Shown here: positions 42,501-50,690 of the stretch, one piece after another | Position numbering within the stretch: position 1 is the stretch's first letter | How the letters are laid out: each line of letters opens with the position of its first letter | DNA from: Paenibacillus sp. FSL R7-0337 | GTDB taxonomy: Bacteria > Bacillota > Bacilli > Paenibacillales > Paenibacillaceae | Direction: 5' to 3' | Length of the DNA stretch: 64,000 nt | Assembly (NCBI RefSeq): GCF_037969875.1 | Contig: NZ_CP150218.1 | Location: 930,001 to 994,000, forward strand | The notes under the pieces: model-generated | Databases searched by the model: none | The model's input: only the letters and a program-made list of their open reading frames with translations | Told to the model about the DNA's origin: nothing | Made by a program: the position numbers and the translations under genes

Positions 42501-43820
42501 ATGATGATAACCTACAGTCTTAGCAAACGGCAAGCCCGCCTGTTCCTGCTGCGCCATCAGCGGCTCGTCAGCGGCGGATTGACCGGCGGCAAGCAGAGCA
42601 TCTATGACTTCGTCCGGCATGTAGGCTGTATTCAGTATGATCCGCTAAGCATAGCCGGACATAACCACGAGCTGGTGCTTCAGGCGAGAATCCCCGGCTT
42701 CGTGCCCGAGATGGCCAATGAGCTGCTATATAAGGACAGACTGCTGATTGATGGCTGGGATAAGAACATGTCGATTTACTGTACAGAGGATTGGCCGTAT
42801 TTCCAGCGGCGCCGGGAAGCTGCCGCCAGGCATCAGCATAACGAGGCCATGGCGGCCATGATTACTCATGTCCGCACGGAGCTGGATGCACGCGGACCAC
42901 TCTCTTCACTAAACCTTGCGAGCAAAGAGAAGATCGACTGGTCCTGGGCTCCGGCAAGACTCTCCCGGGCTGCTATGGAGAGCATGTATTTCTGGGGCGA
43001 GCTATCCATCCATCACCGGGTGCACACCCGCCGTTATTACGACTTCACGGCCAAGCTGCTTCCTCCTGAACTGCTTAGCGCAAGCGATCCTAACGAGACG
43101 CTGGAGCAGCATCACGATTGGTATGTGCTGCGCCGGATCGGCAGTATCGGCCTGCAATGGAACCGGTCGGGGGACGGCTGGCTTGGCATCGCAGGCCTGA
43201 AGAGCAAGGAGCGGACTGCGGCTGTGCAGCGGCTGCTGCAGAAGGACCTGCTCCGCGAGGTACAGGTGGACGGACTGAAGCTCCCGCTATACATCCGCAC
43301 AGCAGACGTCCCTGAGCTTGAAGCCGTATTGCTTGAAGATGATACTACGGGTGCAGATGAGTCCGCAGCAGGGTCTCAGGCTGGTAATGAGGGCGGGGCC
43401 GGTCATGCTGAAGGAGCGGCCTCCTTCGCGGCGGCACTGGCCCCGCTGGACAATCTGCTGTGGGACAGAGAGCTGATCCTCCAGTTGTTCGACTTCCAAT
43501 ACCGCTGGGAGGTCTATAAGCCAGTGCTTGAACGGGAATACGGGTACTATGTCCTCCCCCTCCTCTACGGCGACCGCTTCATCGGCCGGCTGGAGCCGGT
43601 GATGAATAGGAAGACCGGTGTTCTGGCTATCGTCCGCTGGTGGTGGGAGGACGGGGAGACGCTTGAACGCACCATGCTCCCCGCGCTCACCGGAGCCTTC
43701 TCCTCGCTGCAACGCTCGACCGGGGCCAGCGCGATCCGCTTCGCGCCGGATGTCGTTCACTCCTGCGGGCTGCAGGAGCTGGAGGAGGCGCTGTCTGCTA
43801 CGCCTGTAAAGTCTAATTAA
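42501..43820 (+). CDS. YcaQ/AlkZ-like DNA glycosylase (winged-helix, HTH_42)
   Basis: A 439-residue member of the HTH_42 (DUF1006) family, whose studied members (AlkZ, YcaQ/AlkX) remove alkylated bases and unhook interstrand crosslinks. Key motif CIQYDPLSIAGHNHELVLQARI holds the catalytic Q-x-D/Q element. FWGELSIHHRVHTRRYYDF and LAPLDNLLWDRELILQLFDFQYRWEVYKP are family signatures. An Ala/Gly/Glu-rich linker (about 285-310) is a local insertion. ATG 42501 has GGAG 5 bases upstream. The LexA box in its promoter points to induction by DNA damage. Confidence 0.88.
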   Translation: MMITYSLSKRQARLFLLRHQRLVSGGLTGGKQSIYDFVRHVGCIQYDPLSIAGHNHELVLQARIPGFVPEMANELLYKDRLLIDGWDKNMSIYCTEDWPYFQRRREAAARHQHNEAMAAMITHVRTELDARGPLSSLNLASKEKIDWSWAPARLSRAAMESMYFWGELSIHHRVHTRRYYDFTAKLLPPELLSASDPNETLEQHHDWYVLRRIGSIGLQWNRSGDGWLGIAGLKSKERTAAVQRLLQKDLLREVQVDGLKLPLYIRTADVPELEAVLLEDDTTGADESAAGSQAGNEGGAGHAEGAASFAAALAPLDNLLWDRELILQLFDFQYRWEVYKPVLEREYGYYVLPLLYGDRFIGRLEPVMNRKTGVLAIVRWWWEDGETLERTMLPALTGAFSSLQRSTGASAIRFAPDVVHSCGLQELEEALSATPVKSN

Positions 43821-43931
43821 TACAATCATCTGATACCCTAGCGGGTGGAGGATGTCGGGACTTATGCGGTCCACACAGCTTGTGTGGACTACCTCTCACC
43901 ATTACTCATCCACCCACTTCAGGGGCAATCT

Positions 43932-44104
43932 GCGAATGAGGGGTATTACTGCCCCTCATTCGCACGTATGATTCATATGCGACTGATCCAGGGGCACTAG
44001 TGCCCCTCATTTGGGCGTTTGGCTCGTATCCGATTGATTCAGGGGCACTAGTGCTCTACATTCGCACGTTTGGCTTGTATCTGCTGAATTCAGGAGCACT
44101 TCTC
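43932..44104. repeat. 51-bp tandem repeat with flanking inverted repeat
   Basis: Three units at 43952-44002, 44003-44053 and 44054-44104, each starting CCCCTCATT or a variant and ending in CAGGGGCACTAGTG. A 12-bp inverted copy of the unit head (GCGAATGAGGGG, 43932-43943) faces unit 1 across an 8-bp loop. It is non-coding. The 43821-44256 gap has no gene; 44105-44256 contains an R1/R2-like fragment (CGCATACATTTC, CTACCGTTTCAGC). Confidence 0.85.
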
Positions 44105-44256
44105 CCCCTCGCGGCTCTCCGTCAGCAACTCCCCCCACGTACCTCCACACCAGCACATTGTGTTCGGTTTCCGCATACATTTCAGGAACGCTACCGTTTC
44201 AGCAGGACCGTAGCAAATGCGGTAACATATGAAAGTGCCTATAAACTTATATATCC

Positions 44257-44302
44257 AAAAAAACCTCCCCCTCTGGCGCAGTCTTGCTGCCATAGGGGGA
44301 GG
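44257..44302 (-). terminator. Terminator after the 154-residue gene
   Basis: Minus strand CCTCCCCCTATGGC pairs with GCCAGAGGGGGAGG, then TTTTTTT. Confidence 0.88.
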
Positions 44303-44337
44303 CTTCTGATAAGGTTAGCAATCTTTTATTGGATGCC

Positions 44338-44802
44338 TTATTGGATATGCTCTTCCTCAAGACCAAGCTTGCTGTACATCTCTGTACAATAGCCCTGCAG
44401 CTTAATCTCGAGCCGGCTTGCCTTGTTCTTGAAGCGTTTCAGTTCACGGATCATATGGGCCCGGCCGGCTGGAGTGAAGGTCTCTTGAATCCGTTCCTTG
44501 AAGTAATCATGGACAATATAGTTGCGTTCCTTCCATACGGCCTGCAATTGACTGGTCTCTTCCTCAGAGAAGGGGAAGTGATGCTGGATTTCTTTGATGA
44601 GTTGGCCGAGTGAATTGCTAAGCTTGCGTTGATACAACTCTGCGATTTCGGCATCGGTTGGCGTCTTGCCCTGCGACAGCTTCGTCAGGAGCAGCAGATT
44701 CGTTAATTGCTGCTCCAGTGCCTGGCAATAGTACACAGCCAGCCCGAAATAGGCAAATAGCTCTTTGGATTGTTCACTCTCCGGTATTTGTGTATCCTTC
44801 AT
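44338..44802 (-). CDS. Hypothetical helical protein, 154 residues
   Basis: Almost entirely alpha-helical. Segments are AYFGLAVYYCQALEQQLTNLLLL, SNSLGQLIKEIQHHFPF and AVWKERNYIVHDYFKERIQETF. The R-N-x-x-x-H spacing in ERNYIVHDYF is seen in HEPN-like and AbiV-like folds, where R-x4-6-H forms an RNase site; here it could equally be chance. No partner nucleotidyltransferase gene is adjacent. It is monocistronic with a strong terminator; the ATG 44802 region carries GGAGGAACG. Confidence 0.7.
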   Translation of the reverse strand: MKDTQIPESEQSKELFAYFGLAVYYCQALEQQLTNLLLLTKLSQGKTPTDAEIAELYQRKLSNSLGQLIKEIQHHFPFSEEETSQLQAVWKERNYIVHDYFKERIQETFTPAGRAHMIRELKRFKNKASRLEIKLQGYCTEMYSKLGLEEEHIQ

Positions 44803-44867
44803 CGTTCCTCCCGTCCTTAATCTGGTTATTTGATCTGTGTAGATATAACTATCGTTCTATTTTGGAA

Positions 44868-45050
44868 TGGCCGTTACTGCGGTGAACATTTGGACTTCCG
44901 GCCGCTGTTATGTTTGGATTTCCCGATTCAAGCTGCTGGCCGCAGTAGAAATCCAAACCAAGCCTATGCTTACGATGCGAGCTTTCCTACGGAAAGCTTT
45001 CAGGCGGACGCTACCGCTCCTACAGTTCCAAATTTCCCCTCCGTCACTTT
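44868..45050. repeat. Interspersed repeat R3, copy 2
   Basis: Same element as 30597-30750 with an extra 30-bp insert containing GAAAGCTTTC. Shares TGCGGTGAACATTTGGACTT and GGCGGACGCTACCGCTCC. It fills most of 44803-45087. Confidence 0.75.
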
Positions 45051-45087
45051 TTTCAAATTGTAGATCTTCAAGTTCAAAGGACACAGC

Positions 45088-45798
45088 TCAGTTTGTTTTG
45101 TTATAGTCCATGCGGCCGGAACGGTAAATGTAGAATCCGGCAAGCAATATTATGTACGCCAATGCGTGGGCATAGGCTCCTAGCACGGAGGACACCGGCA
45201 GAGTCTCAGCATTCATCATTCGATCCATGACCGGGTATACCGGCGGCAGGAGAATGGACACAACAGGCCCAGGCACCACTTCAGCCACTTTACCGGCGCT
45301 AATCGATAGAATGAGGAGAATCAGCATCATTCCGGCCGCATATCCAGCCCGCGGTACCCACGAGGATTGCAGGTACAAGGATAGAGTGATCCCTAATAGT
45401 CCCATTAGAGCATGTCCGGCCAAACCAAGCAAGATCCGCTGAAGTCCGGCAGGTTCTTGGAAGCTTCCGGCCAACACCGGATAGATAACAATAACTACAT
45501 CCAGCAGCAGCGTAAGCAAGATCATTGTAAGCAGACCGCCCATACTGTAGCGGCGGGCACTACGGAGCTGAACGATAACCACCTGCTTCTGCACCGCCTG
45601 CTCATGGTTAAGGAAGCTTAGGCCGAGCCACGCACAGGCTACGAATAGAAGGACTGCCGTTGCCGAGTAGCTGCTCATGACCGGGTTAGGCTTATAGGAA
45701 TACAGAATTAATACCGCAATCATAATGCCGGCAACGGGTCCGAAGAACCGCTGGGAGACTGTATAACTGTGCAAAAAATAACCGATTAGCCCTTTCAC
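45088..45798 (-). CDS. ABC transporter membrane subunit
   Basis: A 236-residue protein with six hydrophobic segments and no extracellular domain, fitting an ABC-2-type permease. It starts with GTG 45798, overlapping the ATPase stop (GTGA), so translation is coupled. No family detail is recognisable. The small hydrophobic form suggests an exporter or a transporter of unknown cargo such as a peptide or ion. Confidence 0.78.
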   Translation of the reverse strand: MKGLIGYFLHSYTVSQRFFGPVAGIMIAVLILYSYKPNPVMSSYSATAVLLFVACAWLGLSFLNHEQAVQKQVVIVQLRSARRYSMGGLLTMILLTLLLDVVIVIYPVLAGSFQEPAGLQRILLGLAGHALMGLLGITLSLYLQSSWVPRAGYAAGMMLILLILSISAGKVAEVVPGPVVSILLPPVYPVMDRMMNAETLPVSSVLGAYAHALAYIILLAGFYIYRSGRMDYNKTN

Positions 45799-46739
45799 CC
45801 GCGTTCACTCCCGCTCTGATCCTTGGGTTCCATCCACTCGGCCAGGTCATTTAATCCCCCGAGAGGCTTCACCGAAACTATAGAACCGCCCGCTGCAAGA
45901 ATCTGCTTCAGGCAGGTATCTGACATTTGCTGATCTACAGTCAACCCTCTACTAGTTGTACTGGCGAAGTCCGGCTCCGGCAGCACGTGGATGACTCCAG
46001 GCAAGGCTTCCAGAGCCTGCTGGGCTTGTCCCGGCAGAGCTGTATAGACGATATTCACTACTGGAGCACTCTTCAGCTTCTCCGCTCCATGAATCGTCCG
46101 GATGGTCTGCCCTTCATGTAATACATATACTGTATCCGCGACAGCTTCGATGATCTGCGGTTCATGAACGGACAAGACGAGTGCTGTCCCCTCCGCCTTC
46201 AACTCCAGCAGAATATCGATAAGCTTATCTTGTGCCGGCAGATCCAGTCCCGACATGGGCTCATCAAGCAGGAGCAGCTGTGGCCGGATCAGCAGACTCT
46301 GGATCAGGTTAATCTTCTGCAGCATCCCCTTGGAGAAGCCTGCCAGCTTGCGGCTGCGGGAGGATTCGAGACTGAACAACTGCAACAGTTCGTTGATTCG
46401 GGACGCCGAAGCCGCTTCGGAGAGTCCGGCAATCCGGCCCATGAAGTGCAGATAGTCTTCGGCGGTGAGCTTCAAGCCGGGAAATGCTTCCGGTGCATAA
46501 CCTGTGGTTATCGCCTGACGGTCACAGGTTAGAGCGCCGGAGGACAGCTTCAGCAGTCCCGCGAGGATGGACAACAGCGTACTCTTGCCGGACCCGTTGC
46601 GGCCAACCAGAGCCGTGGCCGTGCCAGGAAGAACCGTCATCGATATCCCGGTCAGTACCGGGCGGCTTCCATACCGCTTGCTTCCTTCGATAATTGTAAT
46701 TAGAGGTGATGCATTCGTGGCTTTCAGGCCTCCTTCCAT
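45795..46739 (-). CDS. ABC transporter ATP-binding protein
   Basis: A 314-residue ATPase paired with the permease at 45088-45798. It has Walker A GRNGSGKST, Q-loop-like GYAPEAFPG, signature FSKGMLQK (a variant used by ABC-2 systems), Walker B LLLLDEPMSGLD and H-loop SVHEP. About 95 residues follow the ATPase core. The start is uncertain: ATG 46739 (MEGGLK) is conservative, while the frame stays open to 46844. Confidence 0.85.
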   Translation of the reverse strand: MEGGLKATNASPLITIIEGSKRYGSRPVLTGISMTVLPGTATALVGRNGSGKSTLLSILAGLLKLSSGALTCDRQAITTGYAPEAFPGLKLTAEDYLHFMGRIAGLSEAASASRINELLQLFSLESSRSRKLAGFSKGMLQKINLIQSLLIRPQLLLLDEPMSGLDLPAQDKLIDILLELKAEGTALVLSVHEPQIIEAVADTVYVLHEGQTIRTIHGAEKLKSAPVVNIVYTALPGQAQQALEALPGVIHVLPEPDFASTTSRGLTVDQQMSDTCLKQILAAGGSIVSVKPLGGLNDLAEWMEPKDQSGSERG

Positions 46740-46852
46740 TCGTGCATGCCTATGGGCCGCACAGAACGGCAGCCTGATTATTCTCTTATGTAACATTCGC
46801 CGGAATGCCTTTATTCTCCTTTTTAATTTCCCGGTTCCATCCATTTCACATC

Positions 46853-46897
46853 AAAAAAACCAGAACTGTGCAGAATAAAGTCTGCAGCCGCTCTGGT
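46853..46897 (-). terminator. Terminator after the DUF326 gene
   Basis: Minus strand ACCAGA ... TCTGGT with inner CTGCAGA/TCTGCA pairing, then TTTTTTT. Confidence 0.82.
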
Positions 46898-46944
46898 TCC
46901 TGTTAAGTATTCAATGCAGTATATGTTAGTCCTAAAGGGTGATG

Positions 46945-47292
46945 TCAGGCGTAGACTTCAACAGCTTCACTGACCCTTCTGCAGGCCATGGCTGCATTGC
47001 GGCAGGTATCGATGCAATCCTGGCAATGGTTATGCTTATGACGGCTGCTCGTGTCCGCGCAGCGGTCACAGATGTCAGCGCATAATTTGAGGATTTCGGC
47101 CACGAACGGGCTTCGGCGGGTCATCGCTTGAATAGCGAAGGAGCAGATATCTGCGCATTCACGGTCCAGCTGGATGCTTTCCCGCAGATCGGCCAGATCA
47201 TATTCCTTGAGGCTTGAGACATAGCTATAGTTACAGGCATCCATACATTTAATCAAAGCATTAATGCATTCCTGATATTGAATTCGGGTCAT
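46945..47292 (-). CDS. Four-helix-bundle copper-binding protein (DUF326, Csp-like)
   Basis: A 115-residue protein with 12 cysteines arranged on helices: ECINALIKCMDACNYSY, LDRECADICSFAIQAM, LKLCADICDRCAD and CQDCIDTCRNAAMACRR. This is the pattern of Csp proteins, which store many Cu(I) ions in the core of a four-helix bundle. It has no signal peptide, so it is of the cytosolic Csp3 type. AGGAGG stands upstream of ATG 47292. An ATAGG/CCTAT inverted pair lies just upstream of the SD (about 47320-47334), a possible regulator site. Confidence 0.88.
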   Translation of the reverse strand: MTRIQYQECINALIKCMDACNYSYVSSLKEYDLADLRESIQLDRECADICSFAIQAMTRRSPFVAEILKLCADICDRCADTSSRHKHNHCQDCIDTCRNAAMACRRVSEAVEVYA

Positions 47293-47387
47293 AGCCTTAC
47301 AACCTCCTGCAATTAGTATAGGGTATGCCTATGTATTAACCTGCAAGAATAAGAACGAACCATTCATAAGGAACTGCAGATTGTTAA

Positions 47388-48386
47388 CTATAGGCTTCGT
47401 TTGACCGCTGCGGGTCTGGTCAGCAGACGTCTCTCCAGGCGCAGAAGCTCCTTGCGCAGCTCACCGGAGGAGAAATGCTCACCGATGAATACCGCAACAT
47501 CCGGCACCTCGCCCTGAGGCGTAATTCTCATGAAATCTGCCTCCCTGTAGGCGTACTGAAACAGAAACCGGCTAGAGGTATCGGTAAAAGTTACGATCCC
47601 CTTGGCCCGGTACACATCGCGCGGCAACTCCTTCACAAACCGTTCGAATTCCTCGCTGTTCACGGGATTCTGGAAATAATGGGTATAAGCCATCACATGA
47701 TCATGTGAGGCGTGTATCGCTCCCTCAGTTCGGTTGTCCCCCGCTTCCCCGGCGGGCCGGTCTTCCATATGAACGGCTCCCACACTGCCGAGCAGCACTT
47801 CCGGCTCCAGTTCACAACGTACCGCCGGCAGAATCTCCGCGTAGGCGTTCCACTTGCGCAATACCTCCGAGATTTCTGCAATCTCTGCGGCTTGAATGCG
47901 GTCTGTCTTGTTCAGGATCAGGACGGATGCACAGCGGATCTGCTCCTGCATCAGACGGTAGGTAGCCCCTTGCTGGGAGCGGTAGAGCTCCAGGAGATGG
48001 GCGGCATCGACGACGGTAATCAGCCCCTTCAGCTCCACCTGCTGATATAGAGAGGTCTCCGTTACGGCATCCACAATCTCCAGCGGGTTGGCTGCGCCCG
48101 TAGCCTCGATGATAACTACATCCGGCGATTCTTTCTTGACCAGCGTGGTCAGCTCCGTACTTAAGTCGCCCCTGCTCGTGCAGCAGATGCAGCCGCCCAG
48201 CATCTCTGCCATCGGCACAGACTGCTCCACCAGCAAGCCATCCAGATTCACCTCACCCAGCTCGTTCATGATTACAGCCGGCCGCAGGCCCTGAATGTTC
48301 CAATGATCCAAGAGACGCTGTAGTAATGTGGTCTTGCCGCTGCCGAGAAATCCCGACAAGATATATACTGGTAATGACTGTTCCAA
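47388..48386 (-). CDS. CobW/COG0523-family GTP-dependent metal chaperone
   Basis: A 332-residue G3E GTPase. It has Walker A GFLGSGKTT, metal motif GGCICCTS (CxCC), ATGAANP in switch II, NKTD for guanine binding and a C-terminal CobW_C domain (VYRAKGIVTF). Relatives deliver zinc, cobalt or other metals to client proteins. No Zur box was seen upstream, so the metal is not assigned. It is divergent from moaB. Confidence 0.9.
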   Translation of the reverse strand: MEQSLPVYILSGFLGSGKTTLLQRLLDHWNIQGLRPAVIMNELGEVNLDGLLVEQSVPMAEMLGGCICCTSRGDLSTELTTLVKKESPDVVIIEATGAANPLEIVDAVTETSLYQQVELKGLITVVDAAHLLELYRSQQGATYRLMQEQIRCASVLILNKTDRIQAAEIAEISEVLRKWNAYAEILPAVRCELEPEVLLGSVGAVHMEDRPAGEAGDNRTEGAIHASHDHVMAYTHYFQNPVNSEEFERFVKELPRDVYRAKGIVTFTDTSSRFLFQYAYREADFMRITPQGEVPDVAVFIGEHFSSGELRKELLRLERRLLTRPAAVKRSL

Positions 48387-48434
48387 GTTTGCTCTCTCCC
48401 TGCCTCAATCGGTTATGGTAGCGAGTGTACTACA

Positions 48435-48551
48435 ATGACCGCCTCTGTGCAAGGCGGCACTGCCTATGGAGGCTTACAGCAGCTTCCCCCGGAGCTTGTT
48501 ATTGCTGCTTCCATCCCCTATCATGAGAAATATAAGCTGCACAGCAGATAA
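48435..48551 (+). other. Short upstream reading frame before moaB
   Basis: A 38-codon frame (MTASVQGGTAYGGL... ending YKLHSR) in the same frame as moaB. It stops at TAA 48549-48551, 18 bp before the presumed moaB start. It has no clear SD. It could couple translation or be a decayed gene fragment. Confidence 0.25.
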
Positions 48552-48569
48552 GAAAAGGAGCTGGTTCGT

Positions 48570-49085
48570 ATATCATCCGTCGAAGAACACCGGAGCGAAG
48601 CCCCGGATTCAGTCGCTTGCTACATCATAACGGTCTCGGATACCCGGACCATCGATACGGACACCGGAGGGCCGCTGATCCAGAGTCTGCTGGAAGCCGC
48701 CGGTTATACCGTAATCGGCCGTACCATTGTCAAGGATGATTATGAGGATATCCGGGAGCTGGTCTACAAAAGCTCGGTACATTCCGGCATCGAAGCTGTG
48801 CTTCTGACCGGAGGGACAGGCATTTCCCCCCGTGACACCACCTATGAGGCCGTAGCCTCTCTGCTGGACAAGTCGCTGCCGGGCTTCGGAGAGATTTTCC
48901 GGCTGCTGAGCTTCACCGAAGATATCGGCTCTGCCGCCATGCTCAGCCGGGCCATAGCCGGGACGATCGGCAGTACTGCTGTCTTCTCCATGCCCGGCTC
49001 CACCGGTGCGATCAAGCTGGCCATGGAACGGCTGATCCTGCCCGAACTGCGCCATGTCATGCGCGAGATCTACAAGCGTTCCTGA
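48570..49085 (+). CDS. moaB: Molybdenum cofactor biosynthesis protein MoaB, with non-canonical start
   Basis: About 171 residues. The region has VACYIITVSDTRTIDTDTGG, LLTGGTGISPRDTTYEAV, DKSLPGFGEIFRLLS, EDIGSAAMLSRAIAG and MPGSTGAIKLAMERLILPEL, a full MoaB/MogA fold that adenylylates molybdopterin. No ATG, GTG or TTG occurs in frame before 48798, which would remove over 40% of the protein. The codon aligned with the start of Bacillus MoaB (MSSVNEH vs ISSVEEH) is ATA 48570, with AAAAGGAG 9 bases upstream. CTG 48561 is another option. It may be an AUA start, a mutation or a sequence error. Confidence 0.8.
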   Translation: MSSVEEHRSEAPDSVACYIITVSDTRTIDTDTGGPLIQSLLEAAGYTVIGRTIVKDDYEDIRELVYKSSVHSGIEAVLLTGGTGISPRDTTYEAVASLLDKSLPGFGEIFRLLSFTEDIGSAAMLSRAIAGTIGSTAVFSMPGSTGAIKLAMERLILPELRHVMREIYKRS

Positions 49086-49194
49086 TGCGCAGCATGGACG
49101 GACACCTATTTTGCCGGAAAATAGACGAATGAACAAGCAGGCTCCTGCATAACGCGTATACTGGCATAAGTCCACTGCGAAGGAGCTGAGTGTA

Positions 49195-49413
49195 ATGAGA
49201 AATTGTGCGAAATGTCCTGCTGAAACGGTTACAGATCCCACACAGGTTGTATATGAAGATTACTATCATCCCCAGGTGGTCCAGGTGGTCCACCATGTCG
49301 AGGTCGTCAGACGCCACCACTGTGTTCCGGTCCCTCACCATATCTACACTTATTCCGTCCGGGATGAAATGTGCGGTCCTACCGCAATGGTGCGCAGCAG
49401 AAGAAGAATCTGA
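49195..49413 (+). CDS. CotD-like spore coat protein
   Basis: A 72-residue His/Val/Tyr-rich coat protein: PTQVVYEDYYHPQVVQVVHH, VVRRHHCVPVPHHIYTYSV and a basic end RSRRRI. The HHCVPVPHH core is typical of CotD. AAGGAG stands 11 bases before ATG 49195. Its last 64 bases overlap the 3' end of the convergent, truncated MFS gene. Confidence 0.85.
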   Translation: MRNCAKCPAETVTDPTQVVYEDYYHPQVVQVVHHVEVVRRHHCVPVPHHIYTYSVRDEMCGPTAMVRSRRRI

Positions 49414-50441
49414 TACCCCATAATCTTCTGCGAATGTTCCGCTCCGAACCGGGCGGGCGTCTCATGCAGCATGCAGGGGAAGATCGGTGCCGAGCCGAGG
49501 CCAATCAGAATAAAAGCGACCAGTGAATATACCGCCGGAAGCGGCAAGGCCAGCAGCAGCGCACCCGCGAGTGAAATCACCAGCCCGCCGCGAATCAGCG
49601 TACGGTTGCTGAACCGAAAGGTAATAAAGCCGGTAATCAGCCGCCCGGCCGTGATTCCGCCATAATAGAGCGAGACCCATCCGGCCGCCGTTGCCGGGGA
49701 TACCTCCTTGACGTTCACCAGGTAACTGCTGCCCCATAGCCCCACCGTGGCTTCCACTCCGCAATAGAACAGGAAGGTGAGCATCGCCAGCTTCACGCCT
49801 TTGATCCGCAGCACCTTACCCTCAGCGGGAGCGGCCGCAGGCCGGGAATCTAACTTCTCAGACATCTCTACAGGCTGCTGTCCGCCCCGTTTGCTTACCT
49901 TTGTCCACAGCGGGAGGCTGAAGAACAGTACCACGACTAGGGCGAACTGAATCATACTGACCGCGAAAAACCCCGTTCTCCAGGACTCGCCATTCGCAAT
50001 ATACCGCGACATCAGGATCGGCCCCAGCATAGCCCCGATTCCCCAAAAGCAATGCAGCCAGCTCATATGATGCGCTTTGTAATGAGTCGCCACATAATTA
50101 TTCAACCCTGTATCGATCGAACCAGCCCCAAGACCTAGCGGTAAGGCCAGCATAGCCACCCAGAGGACCGAGGAGGAATAAGAGAAACCGAGCAGGGCCA
50201 GAGCGGTTACCGCCACGCTGATAAAAGTAACCATTCCCGTTCCGAGCCGCTTTAGAACTACACTGCTGGCCAAGCTTGAGATAATCGTCCCGGCGACCAC
50301 TATCATCGACAGCAGTCCGGCAAGCTCGACCGGCGCTCCGAAATCCAGCCGGATAATCGGCCAGGCTGCGCCAAGCATCGAATCCGGCAGTCCCAGGCTG
50401 ATGAACGCCAGATAAATGATGATTAAGAATACCGTTGCCAT
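49350..50441 (-). CDS. MFS transporter, C-terminally truncated
   Basis: A 363-residue major facilitator with about ten recognisable membrane segments (LGLGAGSIDTGLNNY, HCFWGIGAMLGP, LWGSSYLVNVKEV). It matches sugar/FucP-like MFS proteins as far as HETPARFGAEHSQKIMGYQ. It then ends in about 20 unrelated residues encoded by the antisense of the cotD-like gene. The usual last membrane segments are missing, so the gene is probably non-functional or altered. ATG 50441 follows GGCGGGG. Confidence 0.75.
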   Translation of the reverse strand: MATVFLIIIYLAFISLGLPDSMLGAAWPIIRLDFGAPVELAGLLSMIVVAGTIISSLASSVVLKRLGTGMVTFISVAVTALALLGFSYSSSVLWVAMLALPLGLGAGSIDTGLNNYVATHYKAHHMSWLHCFWGIGAMLGPILMSRYIANGESWRTGFFAVSMIQFALVVVLFFSLPLWTKVSKRGGQQPVEMSEKLDSRPAAAPAEGKVLRIKGVKLAMLTFLFYCGVEATVGLWGSSYLVNVKEVSPATAAGWVSLYYGGITAGRLITGFITFRFSNRTLIRGGLVISLAGALLLALPLPAVYSLVAFILIGLGSAPIFPCMLHETPARFGAEHSQKIMGYQILLLLRTIAVGPHISSRTE

Positions 50442-50580
50442 GTTATCCCCGCCTAACCTTCAATGATCGTTGAACTCCCCCACCTGTAGCGTGGCGGCTT
50501 GACCTCGAAACCACTTTTTTAACTGTCTTTCGCCTCGTTACTATATTACTTTATAAAAGTATTTTAATAAATAGTTTTTT

Positions 50581-50627
50581 CGGGTTATTTGCAGCTGCAA
50601 ATAACCCGGCAGAGTGACTCTGCCGGG
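50581..50627. repeat. Two overlapping perfect inverted repeats
   Basis: 50581-50608 is a perfect 28-bp palindrome (CGGGTTATTTGCAG and its complement). 50605-50627 is CCCGGCAGAG-TGA-CTCTGCCGGG. They share CCCG, so the two hairpins compete. It probably ends the oxidoreductase operon. Confidence 0.8.
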
Positions 50628-50690
50628 CGGGTGCTAACTTTAGCTGTTGCGTATGCTTATGAATGCTAAGCTTCCAATAGATCTTACACC

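Noticed and set aside
43932..44104. CRISPR array
   Set aside because: The 51-bp units are contiguous with no unique spacers, and there are no cas genes nearby.
44338..44802. HEPN/AbiV-type toxin call for the 154-residue helical protein
   Set aside because: The R-x4-H spacing is short and common, and there is no antitoxin or nucleotidyltransferase neighbour.
48609..49241. 210-residue minus-strand frame
   Set aside because: It lies opposite moaB, whose plus-strand frame aligns with a known family over its full length.
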